Positions 15,825 to 23,311 are shown, counted from the stretch's first letter. The stretch is DNA of 53,347 nucleotides from Streptomyces ureilyticus (GCF_011045025.1 NZ_JAAKZX010000046.1:1-53347), one strand, 5' to 3'. Translations and numbers: made by a program. The notes: generated from the sequence alone by a model not told the origin.

Positions 15825-15844
15825 CTACTGGTCCTGACCAGTAG
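15825..15844. promoter_or_regulatory. Perfect palindromic operator of the GntR repressor
   Basis: CTACTGGTC-CT-GACCAGTAG: 9-bp arms with a 2-bp centre, 15 bp upstream of the repressor GTG. A TATAGA box for the leftward promoter lies at 15866-15871. Arm length and position fit a GntR dimer site. Confidence 0.75.
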
Positions 15845-15901
15845 AACATGCCTCTGACCTGCTGCTCTATAGCCGCTTTGGGTAGTCGCGCGGTCACACT
15901 C

Positions 15902-15928
15902 TTGCGGATACGTCCTACTCGTTATAAC
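15902..15928 (+). promoter_or_regulatory. Candidate promoter of the transfer operon
   Basis: TTGCGG (15902-15907) and TATAAC (15923-15928) with a 15-bp spacer, in an unusually AT-rich stretch upstream of the rightward operon. The spacer is short, so the assignment is tentative. Confidence 0.4.
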
Positions 15929-15989
15929 GTCTTGCTTAGCGGCACTTTCTGCACAAGCCGCAAGTTCCGTTCTGTCTCAGACAACGCAA

Positions 15990-16040
15990 AGGCCCCAGCG
16001 GGGTGATCTCGGTGGTTGCACACCGAGCCCGCCAGGGCCT
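15990..16040 (+). promoter_or_regulatory. Strong structured leader of the transfer operon
   Basis: A long stem-loop: AGGCCC pairs with GGGCCT, then a symmetric CA/CA internal loop, GCGGG with CCCGC, a one-sided GTGAT bulge, CTCGGTG with CACCGAG, and loop GTTGCA. It ends 24 bp before the ATG of the first gene. It could be an RNA regulatory element or attenuator, or a protein-binding structure. Confidence 0.6.
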
Positions 16041-16064
16041 CGCATCCAAGAGTTGAGGTCCCAG

Positions 16065-16310
16065 ATGCACGTCGAGCTTATCCCGCCTGCCCAGACGCAG
16101 GCCCCCGAGGGCGAACCGCTCCGGGTCAAGGACATTGCCGGCGCCCTGCGCGTCGACTCCACCACCGTCTACCGCGAGATCACCGCTGGCCGCCTTCCCT
16201 CGTACCGCATCGGCACCGGCCGCGGCACCATCCGCGTCTCCCGCACCGCCTTCTCCCAGTACCTCGCCGAGCGCGGCATCCCGACGAGCGAACTGGCGGT
16301 GACGCTGTGA
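16065..16310 (+). CDS. Small helix-turn-helix (excisionase/MerR-type) DNA-binding protein
   Basis: 81 aa. I chose the ATG at 16065, 7 nt after GAGG. The core LRVKDIAGALRVDSTTVYREITAGRLPSYRIGTGRGTIRV is a HTH_17/excisionase-type winged helix. First gene of the transfer operon, so it may be a second excisionase or an activator rather than the main Xis (the gene at 31792 is another candidate). It overlaps the next gene by 4 bp. Confidence 0.8.
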   Translation: MHVELIPPAQTQAPEGEPLRVKDIAGALRVDSTTVYREITAGRLPSYRIGTGRGTIRVSRTAFSQYLAERGIPTSELAVTL

Positions 16311-16591
16311 ACGCCATCGCCAACCCCGCCGAGCGTGCCGTGAGCCTGGCGAAGGAGTTCGAGGCCCGCGCCATGCTGCGGGCGATCCTCGCCGAGCACG
16401 ACCTCACCCTGCTCGAGGTGCGCCTCGACGAGCTGGTCAGGATCGACCCCGAACTCGCCGCCCGTTTTACCTGCTGGGTCGCCGAGGGCGCCGACGGCCG
16501 GAAGTACGTGGTCGTGCCGGAATGGCAGGACCCCATCGAGCGCCTGTACGCCGTCGCCAGCTACCTCACCCACAGGGAGCGTGCGGCATGA
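16307..16591 (+). CDS. Hypothetical AICE operon protein, 94 aa
   Basis: The GTG overlaps the previous stop (GTGA). Helical acidic protein (NPAERAVSLAKEFEARAMLRAIL, then LDELVRIDPELAARF) with a basic end. No motif is recognised. Its place in an unbroken chain of 4-bp overlaps shows that it is translated with the transfer genes. Confidence 0.72.
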   Translation: MNAIANPAERAVSLAKEFEARAMLRAILAEHDLTLLEVRLDELVRIDPELAARFTCWVAEGADGRKYVVVPEWQDPIERLYAVASYLTHRERAA

Positions 16592-16938
16592 GCGTCGGCG
16601 ATCTGCCCGTGTACGGGCCGACGGACCCGTTCGGCGACGAGGAACACCAGCCGGATGTGATCGTGCGCGTCGACTTCCTGATGTCCCGCGAGCAGATCAC
16701 GACGGCCCTCGGCATCGCATGGGCGGAGATCGTCGAGGGGGACCGCAGCCCCGACTCGCTCTCGGTCGTCGAGGTGCGGCACGAGGTCGAGGCCTACCTT
16801 TCCGTGCAGGCCTTCCACGCCCTCGGCGAGCAGATGGACCGGGACAGTCTCCGCACCTTCTCTCCCGAGCAGCAGCGGGTGATGCAGCTGCTGGCCGCGG
16901 CTGTCGACCGCGCGTACCCGGCGGGGGGCGAGTCGTGA
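16588..16938 (+). CDS. Hypothetical AICE operon protein, 116 aa
   Basis: The ATG overlaps the previous stop (ATGA). Acidic, probably alpha/beta: a DVIVRVDFLMSREQ strand-helix, then helices to EQQRVMQLLAAAVDRAYP. No known motif is recognised. Coupled to both neighbours. Confidence 0.72.
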   Translation: MSVGDLPVYGPTDPFGDEEHQPDVIVRVDFLMSREQITTALGIAWAEIVEGDRSPDSLSVVEVRHEVEAYLSVQAFHALGEQMDRDSLRTFSPEQQRVMQLLAAAVDRAYPAGGES

Positions 16939-17354
16939 GCGCTGACCGCGAACTGTTGAAGGCGCTCCTCGATGCCCTCGACGTGCCCCTGGCCGAGCAG
17001 GCCGACGACGACCAGGCCCGCGCCCGTCTCCTCGACGTCCGCGTGAGCCATGCCGTCATCGCCCTCGAAAGCGTCCTCAAGCACGGCCCCGAGGACGTCG
17101 AAGACTCGGCCCGGTGGCTTCGTGAGGAGACCGCCAAGAGGCCCGTCACCTACACCCCGTGGGAGCGCCCCGACCCGAAGACGTCCTGCAGCAAGTGCCG
17201 CACGGTCTTCGACCCGGCTGACACCCGCCACGACGGGCACGACCGGCACGGCGACGGACCGTTCTGCCGCCGCTGCATCGACCGCTGCCACGAGTCGACG
17301 GACGCCTTCCACGCCTGCGTGATCTGCGACCCGAGTTGGGGTGAGACCCGGTGA
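16935..17354 (+). CDS. Hypothetical AICE protein with Cys-pair (zinc-binding) C-terminus
   Basis: 139 aa from the GTG overlapping the previous stop. The N-terminal half is helical. The C-terminal half has CSKC, CRRC, C and CVIC spaced as a possible two-zinc ribbon, with several His between. May bind nucleic acid or a partner in the transfer complex; no family name is certain. Confidence 0.7.
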   Translation: MSADRELLKALLDALDVPLAEQADDDQARARLLDVRVSHAVIALESVLKHGPEDVEDSARWLREETAKRPVTYTPWERPDPKTSCSKCRTVFDPADTRHDGHDRHGDGPFCRRCIDRCHESTDAFHACVICDPSWGETR

Positions 17355-17431
17355 CCGCCGCCGAACGCGAAGCCCTCCGCCGGAAGCTCGCCGAGGTCAA
17401 CCGCCGGTCCCGCAAGGGGTCTGGCAAATGA
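17351..17431 (+). CDS. Very small ORF of 26 aa in the operon
   Basis: It starts with a GTG overlapping the previous stop and ends in an ATGA overlapping the next start. The peptide is basic (EREALRRKLAEVNRRSRKG). The overlaps on both sides argue it is translated, perhaps only to couple its neighbours. Confidence 0.5.
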   Translation: MTAAEREALRRKLAEVNRRSRKGSGK

Positions 17432-17622
17432 CCGCCCGCTGGCCCATCGCCCGTCCGACCGAGTCCGCCGCCATCCGCGCGGCGGGCCGGTCGGCCCGGC
17501 CGCTCCCGCCCGTCGAGGCACTGTTCGCCCACCTCGTCATCACCAACGCCGCCCGCGACCGGCACGGCTCGAACCTGATCGGCCACGCCATCGCCCGCCG
17601 CTGCGAAGGAGACCTTCTGTGA
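17428..17622 (+). CDS. Hypothetical AICE operon protein, 64 aa
   Basis: The ATG overlaps the 26-aa ORF stop. Ala/Arg-rich with LFAHLVITNAARDRHG in the middle. No motif is recognised. It overlaps the following membrane-protein gene by 4 bp. Confidence 0.65.
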   Translation: MTARWPIARPTESAAIRAAGRSARPLPPVEALFAHLVITNAARDRHGSNLIGHAIARRCEGDLL

Positions 17623-18551
17623 ACAACCTCAAGAAGGCCGGCACCTGGGCCCTGCCCGCCGTCCTCACCGCCATCGCCATCGTGTGGGCCGTCGCCGCCA
17701 TCGGCAGCATCCTCACCGCGACCGCCCACCCCGCCTTCGCCTACTCCGTCGCCGTCCTCTACGACGCGGTGTGGCTGTACGGGCTCGCCATGGAGACCGC
17801 GCACCGCCGGCAGGGCACCAGCGCCCGCCTCCCGAAGGTCATGGGCTGGGTGTTCCTCCCGCTCACGGTGGCGGTCCTCGTCGTCCACGGACTCCTCGCC
17901 GCCGACCTCCTCGCCGCGGCCGTCGGCGGCCTGGTCCCGGTCCTCGCGAAGGTCACCCTCGTCATGGCCATCGACCGGGACACAACCCGCATCAGCCCCC
18001 GCGCACAGTCGGCCATCGACCGGGCCCGCTCCATCACCCGCGACCGCATCGCCGTCTCCCGTGCCATAGCCACGGCGCGCGCCGACGAGACGAAGGCCGC
18101 CGCGGACATCGTCAAGCGCACCCGGAAGGCCGAAGCGGAAGCCGCTACGACCGTCCACCAGGCGCTGGAAGCCCACGCCGAAATCATCGACCAGCACCCC
18201 GTGACCGACACCGTGACCGCCCTGCCGCCGCTGGTCTCCGACGGCGAGCTGGAGGCCCTCCTGTCGGGGGGTGTGACCGACGGCATTTCCGCACTTGGCA
18301 CGGGGGGTTCCGGCCTTCCGGTCACGGGTGCGGTCACGCGTGACGGTCACGCCGAGCGGGAGGCCAACAACAAGGCGGTCGCGTTGCTGGCCGCGCAGCT
18401 GTACGCCACCAATCCGCCGCCGTCGAAGCGCCGGTTCCGGGAGGTCATGCGGGGCGAGATGAACGCCCGTGGACTGTCGGGCGGATGGGACGTCATCGAC
18501 GCCCTGTACGACCGTGAGAAGCAGCTCGCCGAGGGTGGTGAGCGGTCGTGA
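17619..18551 (+). CDS. Spd-like membrane protein (DUF2637-type N-terminus)
   Basis: 310 aa. Four hydrophobic segments lie in the first 115 residues, then a charged helical region and a C-terminal block (PPSKRRFREVMRGEMNARGLSGGWDVIDALYD). Position in the operon and topology match the spread (Spd) proteins of AICEs and Streptomyces plasmids, which move transferred DNA between hyphal compartments. The C-terminus looks DNA-binding. Its GTG overlaps the previous stop. Confidence 0.75.
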   Translation: MNNLKKAGTWALPAVLTAIAIVWAVAAIGSILTATAHPAFAYSVAVLYDAVWLYGLAMETAHRRQGTSARLPKVMGWVFLPLTVAVLVVHGLLAADLLAAAVGGLVPVLAKVTLVMAIDRDTTRISPRAQSAIDRARSITRDRIAVSRAIATARADETKAAADIVKRTRKAEAEAATTVHQALEAHAEIIDQHPVTDTVTALPPLVSDGELEALLSGGVTDGISALGTGGSGLPVTGAVTRDGHAEREANNKAVALLAAQLYATNPPPSKRRFREVMRGEMNARGLSGGWDVIDALYDREKQLAEGGERS

Positions 18552-18721
18552 AGCCGATCGCGTTCGGGGCCGTCCTCGGCGTGCTGTGGCTCGTCTTCGG
18601 CCTGCCGTCCGTGCCGCTCGCCGGAGTGCTGCCCGTGCTGGTGCAGCCGGTCACCGTCGCGTTCGCCGCCGGTCACCTCATCGGCCCGCGCCTGGCCCGG
18701 TCGAGGGGGTGGACCGCATGA
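18548..18721 (+). CDS. Small membrane protein, 57 aa (Spd-type)
   Basis: The GTG overlaps the previous stop. Almost entirely hydrophobic, with two helices (FGAVLGVLWLVFGLP and LVQPVTVAFAAGHLIG) and a basic tail. Small hydrophobic proteins of this kind accompany spread genes. It overlaps the next gene (ATGA). Confidence 0.7.
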   Translation: MKPIAFGAVLGVLWLVFGLPSVPLAGVLPVLVQPVTVAFAAGHLIGPRLARSRGWTA

Positions 18722-18933
18722 GTACCCGCCGGATCCGCACCCCGAAACGCGCCCCCGAGCAGCCGGTCACCGGACAGTACGGACTCTTCGGCTCCCCCGA
18801 CCCCTGGCAGCCCACCGGCTGCGACTGCTGGCCGCCGGTCCCGCGCGGCTGCCACCACTGCACCACCTGCGACACCTGCCACGACTGCGGCAAGTGCGCC
18901 GGCACCGGCTGTACCTGCGAATGCGAGGACTGA
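18718..18933 (+). CDS. Cysteine-rich small protein, 71 aa
   Basis: Eleven Cys lie in the last 38 residues, arranged as CDC, CHHC, CDTCHDC and CTCEC. This is a metal-binding pattern, perhaps two zinc knuckles. The N-terminus is basic and Pro-rich. Coupled by overlap to the 57-aa gene and 3 bp from the next gene. Related Cys-rich peptides occur in Streptomyces spread operons. Function unknown. Confidence 0.65.
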   Translation: MSTRRIRTPKRAPEQPVTGQYGLFGSPDPWQPTGCDCWPPVPRGCHHCTTCDTCHDCGKCAGTGCTCECED

Positions 18934-18936
18934 CCC

Positions 18937-19245
18937 GTGAGTGACATCGAGAGGGCCGCGAAGGCTGCGGTCGAGGCCGCAGACAACTCGGAGAACCTGA
19001 AGCTCATCACGGCCGCCCTCCAGGCCCAGCAGCTGCTCAACACCCAGCAGCAGCCGCAGTGCCAGCACCCGGTGCCGAAGTCCTCACCGAACGTCGGGAA
19101 GTGGGTCGCGGTCGCCGTCGCCGGATCGGTGGCCGCTATCTCCCTGGCCCTGTCGGCGATCGCCGTCGCGATCGGAGCTGTGGCCGTGACCTGCTGCCTG
19201 CTCGTCCTCCGCGGCCTGTACCGCGACTACCAGAAGGGCCGCTGA
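18937..19245 (+). CDS. SpdD-like membrane protein
   Basis: 102 aa from a GTG. The hydrophilic first half (EAADNSENLKLITAALQAQQLLN) is followed by a Gln/Cys/Pro stretch and one long hydrophobic segment (WVAVAVAGSVAAISLALS onward), with a basic C-terminus. This layout matches SpdD proteins of AICEs. Last gene of this coupled block, followed by a hairpin. Confidence 0.75.
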   Translation: MSDIERAAKAAVEAADNSENLKLITAALQAQQLLNTQQQPQCQHPVPKSSPNVGKWVAVAVAGSVAAISLALSAIAVAIGAVAVTCCLLVLRGLYRDYQKGR

Positions 19246-19258
19246 CGGTCTCTCCGTC

Positions 19259-19283
19259 CTGCACGGCCGTAACGACCGTGCAG
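19259..19283 (+). terminator. Hairpin after the spd block
   Basis: CTGCACGG and CCGTGCAG form an 8-bp stem with a 9-nt loop, 14 bp after the SpdD-like stop. No T-run. Confidence 0.5.
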
Positions 19284-19333
19284 GTGCGGTGAGGCCGGCC
19301 AACCGGCCAGCCCACAACCCGAGAGGAACCCGC

Positions 19334-19531
19334 ATGTCCGATCCGCTGAAGGACTTCAACGCCCGCCTGGATGCCGCTCTCGCTCCCGCGATGCAGGGTG
19401 CGGCTGACCGGGTGATGGCCAAGCGTCTGGAGTCGGCCGCGAAGACCGGCGGCAAGGAGGCCGCGAAGGAGCTCGCGAAGACGATGACGCCGGAGCAGGC
19501 CGCGCGCGTCGCCCGCCACCTGCAGAGCTGA
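19334..19531 (+). CDS. Hypothetical AICE protein, 65 aa
   Basis: The ATG at 19334 has GAGAGGAA upstream. Fully helical and charged (LKDFNARLDAALAPAMQ, GGKEAAKELAKTM). No motif is recognised. Conserved-looking start and ribosome site. Confidence 0.65.
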   Translation: MSDPLKDFNARLDAALAPAMQGAADRVMAKRLESAAKTGGKEAAKELAKTMTPEQAARVARHLQS

Positions 19532-19573
19532 CCGGCTGCCCGAGGGACAACCCCGAGCCAGGAAGGAACCACC

Positions 19574-19783
19574 GTGAACCGAGAACAGCGACTCGCCATG
19601 GCCGACGCCGCCGCAGAGAGGGCTGCCAGCAACGCCCGAGACGCCGAGCGGTACGCCCGGACCGACGACCACCGGCACAAGACCGCCCCGCTCGCAGCGG
19701 CCGGCGCGTTGTGGGCCGACATCGCCCGCGCCCACACCGCCATCGCCCAGGCCCTGCCCGAGACGGAGGACGCCGATGTCTGA
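19574..19783 (+). CDS. Hypothetical AICE protein, 69 aa
   Basis: The GTG follows AGGAAGGAA. Helical, Ala/Arg-rich (RLAMADAAAERAASNARDAERYAR), probably a coiled coil. It overlaps the next gene by 8 bp. Confidence 0.65.
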   Translation: MNREQRLAMADAAAERAASNARDAERYARTDDHRHKTAPLAAAGALWADIARAHTAIAQALPETEDADV

Positions 19784-19970
19784 CGACCTCGAGTTCTCCG
19801 ACTTCACGACCCTCGAAAAAGTCCGCATCGCCGCCCTGGTCGGCCGCATGTCCAAAAGGGGTTTGGCCGATCGAGACGGCTCCGGCCGCATCGACCTCTC
19901 CGACCTGCAACGCAAGGTCACCCGCATCGAGCAGCAGGCGCTGCGCCGCAAGAAGCGCGGCACCAAGTAG
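19776..19970 (+). CDS. Hypothetical AICE protein, 64 aa
   Basis: The ATG lies inside the previous gene's end. It contains LADRDGSGRIDLSDLQRK, which looks like an EF-hand-like loop (DRDGSGRIDLSD), and then a basic tail. The resemblance may be accidental. It is followed by a strong hairpin before traB. Confidence 0.6.
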   Translation: MSDDLEFSDFTTLEKVRIAALVGRMSKRGLADRDGSGRIDLSDLQRKVTRIEQQALRRKKRGTK

Positions 19971-19975
19971 AGACC

Positions 19976-20019
19976 CCCGGGGCGGCCGTCACCGGCCAAG
20001 GAAGACCGGCCGCCCCGGG
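19976..20019 (+). terminator. Strong hairpin just upstream of traB
   Basis: A perfect 13-bp stem (CCCGGGGCGGCCG and its complement) with an 18-nt loop. It lies between the small genes and traB. It may attenuate or terminate and uncouple traB expression. The loop contains GGAAGAC, also seen in the hairpin at 25790. Confidence 0.6.
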
Positions 20020-20054
20020 CCCCATCACCCGCGTAGGGAGACAGGACCCCCAGC

Positions 20055-22163
20055 ATGCAGAACAACGTGATCCGACTCCACAAGGACGCGCCCGAGGACG
20101 TCGCCCCGCCCGTCGCGGACACCCTCACCGAGACCATCATCGACGTCGTCCAGGACGCCGAGCCCCGACCCGTCGACAACCCCGAGCAGAAGACGCTCGA
20201 GGGCACATGGCTGGCGGAGAAGCAGGCCTATCTCGCCGAAGCCCCGCCCGTCGTCCCCACCTTCCTCCGCAACGCCGCCCAGTTCATCGACGCCACCCGC
20301 TGGACCATCTCGTACGCCATGCACGTGACCGGCTTCCACGCGCTCCGCGCACCCGTCTACCTCGCCCGCCTGCTGCTCCGTGCCCCGCGCGGCACAGGCC
20401 GTCTCCTCGTCCGCTGGGGCCGCTGGGTCGCCGACACCGAAGCCCGCCCCGTCGAGGCCAAAGCCGCCGCATCCGCGGACATCGAGGCATGGCTGTCTCT
20501 CTCGCGCGAGCACTCCCGCCGAGTACGGCCGCGCCGCATCGCCTCCCTCGTCGTGGCCACCGCGACCGGCATCACCACCCTGGTCTCCGCGTTCCTCGTA
20601 CCCGGCTGGACCATCACCGCAGCCATCACCGCCGCGGCCCTCGCAGGCCTGTACGGCAAGAAGGGCGACAAGCCCCTCATCACGAGGTATGTCGCCACGA
20701 ACGTGCTGCGCAAACTGGACTCCACCGAGGTCTTCGACGCACTCGCCGCGATCGGCATCGAGGGCAAGAAGGGCAAGCGCGGCGTGGAGTTCGCCGCCGA
20801 GGTCATGCGCGACGGGCCCGGCTGGCGCGCCGAGGTCGACCTCCCGCCCGGTGTCGAGGCCACGGCCGTGCTCGAGAAGCGTGCCGCCCTGGCAGCAGCG
20901 ATGCGCCGGCCCATCTCCACGGTGTGGCCCGAAGCGGACCGCACCGCCCACCCCGGACGGCTCGTGCTGTGGGTGGCGAGCCGCGACCCTGCCAAGGCCG
21001 GCCGGAAGCTGTGGCCCCTCATGCGCGACGGCCAGGCCGACGTGTACGAGCCGCTCCCGTACGGCTTCGACCCGCGCGGCAACCTCGTCGACATGACGCT
21101 GATCTACAGCAACCTCCTCGTCGGAGGCATCCCCGGTTCGGGCAAGACATCCTGCGCCCTGGCCATCGTCCTCGGCGTGGCCCTCGACCCCACGGCTGAG
21201 CTGTGGATTTACGAACTGAAGGGCTCCGGCGACCTCGACGCGGTCAAGCCCGTCTGCCACCGCTACGTCAGCGGCGACGAGGACGACGACCTTGAGGCCG
21301 CCCTCGCCGGACTGCGCTCGGGGATCGCCGAATACCAGCGCCGGGCCAAGTTCATCAAGAGCCTGCCCGCGTCGGAGGTTCCCGAGGGCCGCAAGGTCAC
21401 CCGCGCCCTGGCCGAGAAGTACCCCGAACAGAACCTCGCACCGCGCGTCATCGTCGTCGACGAGGTGCAAGAGCTGTTCACCCACCCCGAGTACAAGGAC
21501 GAGGCCGCAGCCCTGTGCACGCGGCTGATCAAGAAGGGCCGCGCGTACGGGCTCATCCTCATCCTGCTCACCCAGAACCCCGACGCGCCGTCGCTGCCCA
21601 CCTCCGTCTCCTCGTCAGTGGGCACCCGCCTGTGCCTGGCCGTCATGGACTGGCGCAGCAACAACAATGTTTTGGGCACGTCCGCATACGAGCGTGGTCT
21701 ACGCGCCACCGACATCTCGATCGATGAACAAGGCACGGGGATTCTGGCCCGCGGCCGTGAAGGCATCACCGTGCGGGCCGCGTTCATCAAGCAGACCGAA
21801 GCCGAGGACATCGGCAAGCGGGCACTCGCACTGCGCACCGCCGCCGGCACCCTCACCGGGCAGGCTGTCGGCGCGGCCGTCGTCGAGGAGGACGTGGAGA
21901 CGGTCCTCGACCACCTCCGCGCCATCTGGCCGGACGGGGTGGAGGCCGTGCACTCACACCGGCTCGTCGAGGCCCTGGCCCGCTTCCGCCCCGACCTGTA
22001 CAAGCCCTGGCTGGACATGGACGCCGCCGGGGCGTCGACGGCCCTCAGTGTGGCGCTGAAGCCGTTCCGGGTGTCGACCCGACAGCTGACGATCCGGGAG
22101 TGCTGCGGCGGCGCGAAGGGTCTGCGGTGGGCTGATCTGCCGGCCGTCGAGGAGGGCGAGTAG
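20055..22163 (+). CDS. traB: TraB-type DNA translocase (FtsK/SpoIIIE domain)
   Basis: 702 aa. The N-terminal third has two membrane helices (about residues 160-195). The FtsK/SpoIIIE ATPase follows: Walker A GGIPGSGKT (residues 357-365) and Walker B RVIVVDEVQELF (about 467). A small C-terminal winged-helix-like part (LSVALKPFRVSTRQLTIREC) should recognise the element's clt repeats. In AICEs and Streptomyces plasmids this one hexameric pump moves double-stranded DNA between hyphae without a relaxase. It has its own hairpin upstream, and a region of inverted repeats directly after its stop is a candidate clt. Confidence 0.93.
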   Translation: MQNNVIRLHKDAPEDVAPPVADTLTETIIDVVQDAEPRPVDNPEQKTLEGTWLAEKQAYLAEAPPVVPTFLRNAAQFIDATRWTISYAMHVTGFHALRAPVYLARLLLRAPRGTGRLLVRWGRWVADTEARPVEAKAAASADIEAWLSLSREHSRRVRPRRIASLVVATATGITTLVSAFLVPGWTITAAITAAALAGLYGKKGDKPLITRYVATNVLRKLDSTEVFDALAAIGIEGKKGKRGVEFAAEVMRDGPGWRAEVDLPPGVEATAVLEKRAALAAAMRRPISTVWPEADRTAHPGRLVLWVASRDPAKAGRKLWPLMRDGQADVYEPLPYGFDPRGNLVDMTLIYSNLLVGGIPGSGKTSCALAIVLGVALDPTAELWIYELKGSGDLDAVKPVCHRYVSGDEDDDLEAALAGLRSGIAEYQRRAKFIKSLPASEVPEGRKVTRALAEKYPEQNLAPRVIVVDEVQELFTHPEYKDEAAALCTRLIKKGRAYGLILILLTQNPDAPSLPTSVSSSVGTRLCLAVMDWRSNNNVLGTSAYERGLRATDISIDEQGTGILARGREGITVRAAFIKQTEAEDIGKRALALRTAAGTLTGQAVGAAVVEEDVETVLDHLRAIWPDGVEAVHSHRLVEALARFRPDLYKPWLDMDAAGASTALSVALKPFRVSTRQLTIRECCGGAKGLRWADLPAVEEGE

Positions 22164-22174
22164 AGGCTGCTGGG

Positions 22175-22240
22175 CCGGTTTCGGGAAGGGGTTGTGGTTT
22201 CACCTTGATCCGAAACCGGTTTCGCCCCCGATATCGGGGC
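22175..22240. other. Inverted-repeat region after traB (candidate clt)
   Basis: CCGGTTTCGG (22175-22184) and its exact complement CCGAAACCGG (22210-22219) are followed by the 14-bp palindrome CCCCGATATCGGGG (22226-22239). TTTCG motifs recur to 22266. In Streptomyces plasmids the TraB recognition locus lies beside traB and is made of short repeats. Confidence 0.45.
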
Positions 22241-22343
22241 TGAGCTGGGAAGTTTCGAGTTTCGACCCCTCGCCCCGATGCCCCGGAACGGGCCCGTGAC
22301 GAGGGTCTGGCAGACCGGCCGGACCGAAACCAGCGCGTACGAC

Positions 22344-22378
22344 AAGCCCCCCGCCTCGGTGCTCGAGGACGGGGGCTT
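22344..22378. terminator. Hairpin between convergent genes
   Basis: AAGCCCCC and GGGGGCTT with an inner CCTCG/CGAGG stem, between the ends of traB and the leftward zinc-ribbon gene. Confidence 0.6.
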
Positions 22379-22435
22379 CGTCCTGCCCGAGCGCGGAGAC
22401 GCGTACGCGCTCGAGCAGGCCCGGCCCGGCCGCAC

Positions 22436-22648
22436 TCACCTGGGGGATGGACGGCGACCAGACCGGGGGCTCTGCGCGCACCCAGGGCAGGCGTACACCT
22501 CGATGTCGAGGACGACGGCGCCGATCCTGCCGCGCGATATGCCCACGCTCACCGCACCACGCCAGAGCCGCTTCCGGCACCAACAGCAGGCCCGCCCCGA
22601 GTACTGCTCGGCGTCGAGGTCCAGCGCGCAGGGAGGCCGGCGGCTCAC
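22436..22648 (-). CDS. Small zinc-ribbon-like protein, 70 aa
   Basis: I chose the GTG at 22648 because it overlaps the upstream stop (GTGA). CCWC and CPGC are spaced about 30 residues apart, flanking VLDIEVYACPGC. This is a treble-clef or zinc-ribbon pattern. Coupled to the next upstream gene. Confidence 0.65.
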   Translation of the reverse strand: MSRRPPCALDLDAEQYSGRACCWCRKRLWRGAVSVGISRGRIGAVVLDIEVYACPGCAQSPRSGRRPSPR

Positions 22649-22845
22649 AGCGGCCGGTCCGCGAACGGCACCAGCCCGTGCTGCTCGAGGCACGGCGGAC
22701 ACGCGAACAGGCCGCCACCCCCACGGGAACCCTGCTCAATGACGTCGATCAACTGGACGTCCTCGGCGTGCCCGCCGTGCCAGCGGCACCAGCCGTAGCT
22801 GCTGGGGCTGTTCGAGGCGTTGAGGGTGTGCGTACGATCCGCCAT
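22645..22845 (-). CDS. Small Cys/His protein, 66 aa
   Basis: ATG at 22845 with AAGGAG. It contains WCRWHGGHAEDVQLI and FACPPCLEQHGLVPFADRP, a CPxC-type metal site frequent in small Streptomyces phage and AICE proteins. First gene of a two-gene unit. Function unknown. Confidence 0.72.
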   Translation of the reverse strand: MADRTHTLNASNSPSSYGWCRWHGGHAEDVQLIDVIEQGSRGGGGLFACPPCLEQHGLVPFADRPL

Positions 22846-22924
22846 GTCGGCGCTCCTTGGAAGCGTTGGCCACGCCCCCGGCCGGTAGCACGGCGCGGGG
22901 GCTTTCTCACGCAGCGTAGACCTA

Positions 22925-22944
22925 CTTGGTACGTCTTGGTACGT
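22925..22944. promoter_or_regulatory. Tandem 10-bp repeat upstream of the small GntR gene
   Basis: CTTGGTACGT occurs twice back to back, 57 bp before the ATG at 23002 and upstream of the divergent leftward gene. A likely regulator-binding site. Confidence 0.5.
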
Positions 22945-23001
22945 CCTCGGACGGGCTAGGCAGATCTATGTCCGCCCGGGCGGTCCTCTTACGGTCACAG
23001 C

Positions 23002-23262
23002 ATGATCCACCTCGACCGGGACGCCATGACACCGATGTACGTGCAGCTCGCCAACGTGCTGCGCGACCGCATCCGGCGCGGCGAAATCCCGGTCGGCCGG
23101 CGCCTGCCCTCCCAGGCCGAGCTGGAGGAAGAGACCGGCGGCACCGTGTCGAGGCGGACCATCAAGAGCGCTCTCGAAGTCCTCGCCGACGAGGGCCTGG
23201 TACAGGGCGTGCAGGGCAAGGGCGTGTTCGTGATCGCACTGCCTGCGCCCGCCGAGGAGTAG
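23002..23262 (+). CDS. GntR-type winged-helix protein without effector domain
   Basis: 86 aa: only the DNA-binding domain (YVQLANVLRDRIRRGEIPVGRRLPSQ, then VSRRTIKSALEVLADEGLV). No UTRA or FCD domain follows. No ribosome site is seen, so it may be leaderless. It could act alone or compete with the full-length GntR repressor at 15036 for related sites (inference). Confidence 0.8.
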   Translation: MIHLDRDAMTPMYVQLANVLRDRIRRGEIPVGRRLPSQAELEEETGGTVSRRTIKSALEVLADEGLVQGVQGKGVFVIALPAPAEE

Positions 23263-23311
23263 CGGGCCTGGTCGTCGAGGGCGCGCCCCACGTACGGGCG
23301 GGGAGCAGGGC

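Noticed and set aside
19776..19970. EF-hand calcium-binding protein
   Set aside because: Only one DxDGSGxID-like loop in a 64-aa basic protein; a pair would be expected. Left as hypothetical.
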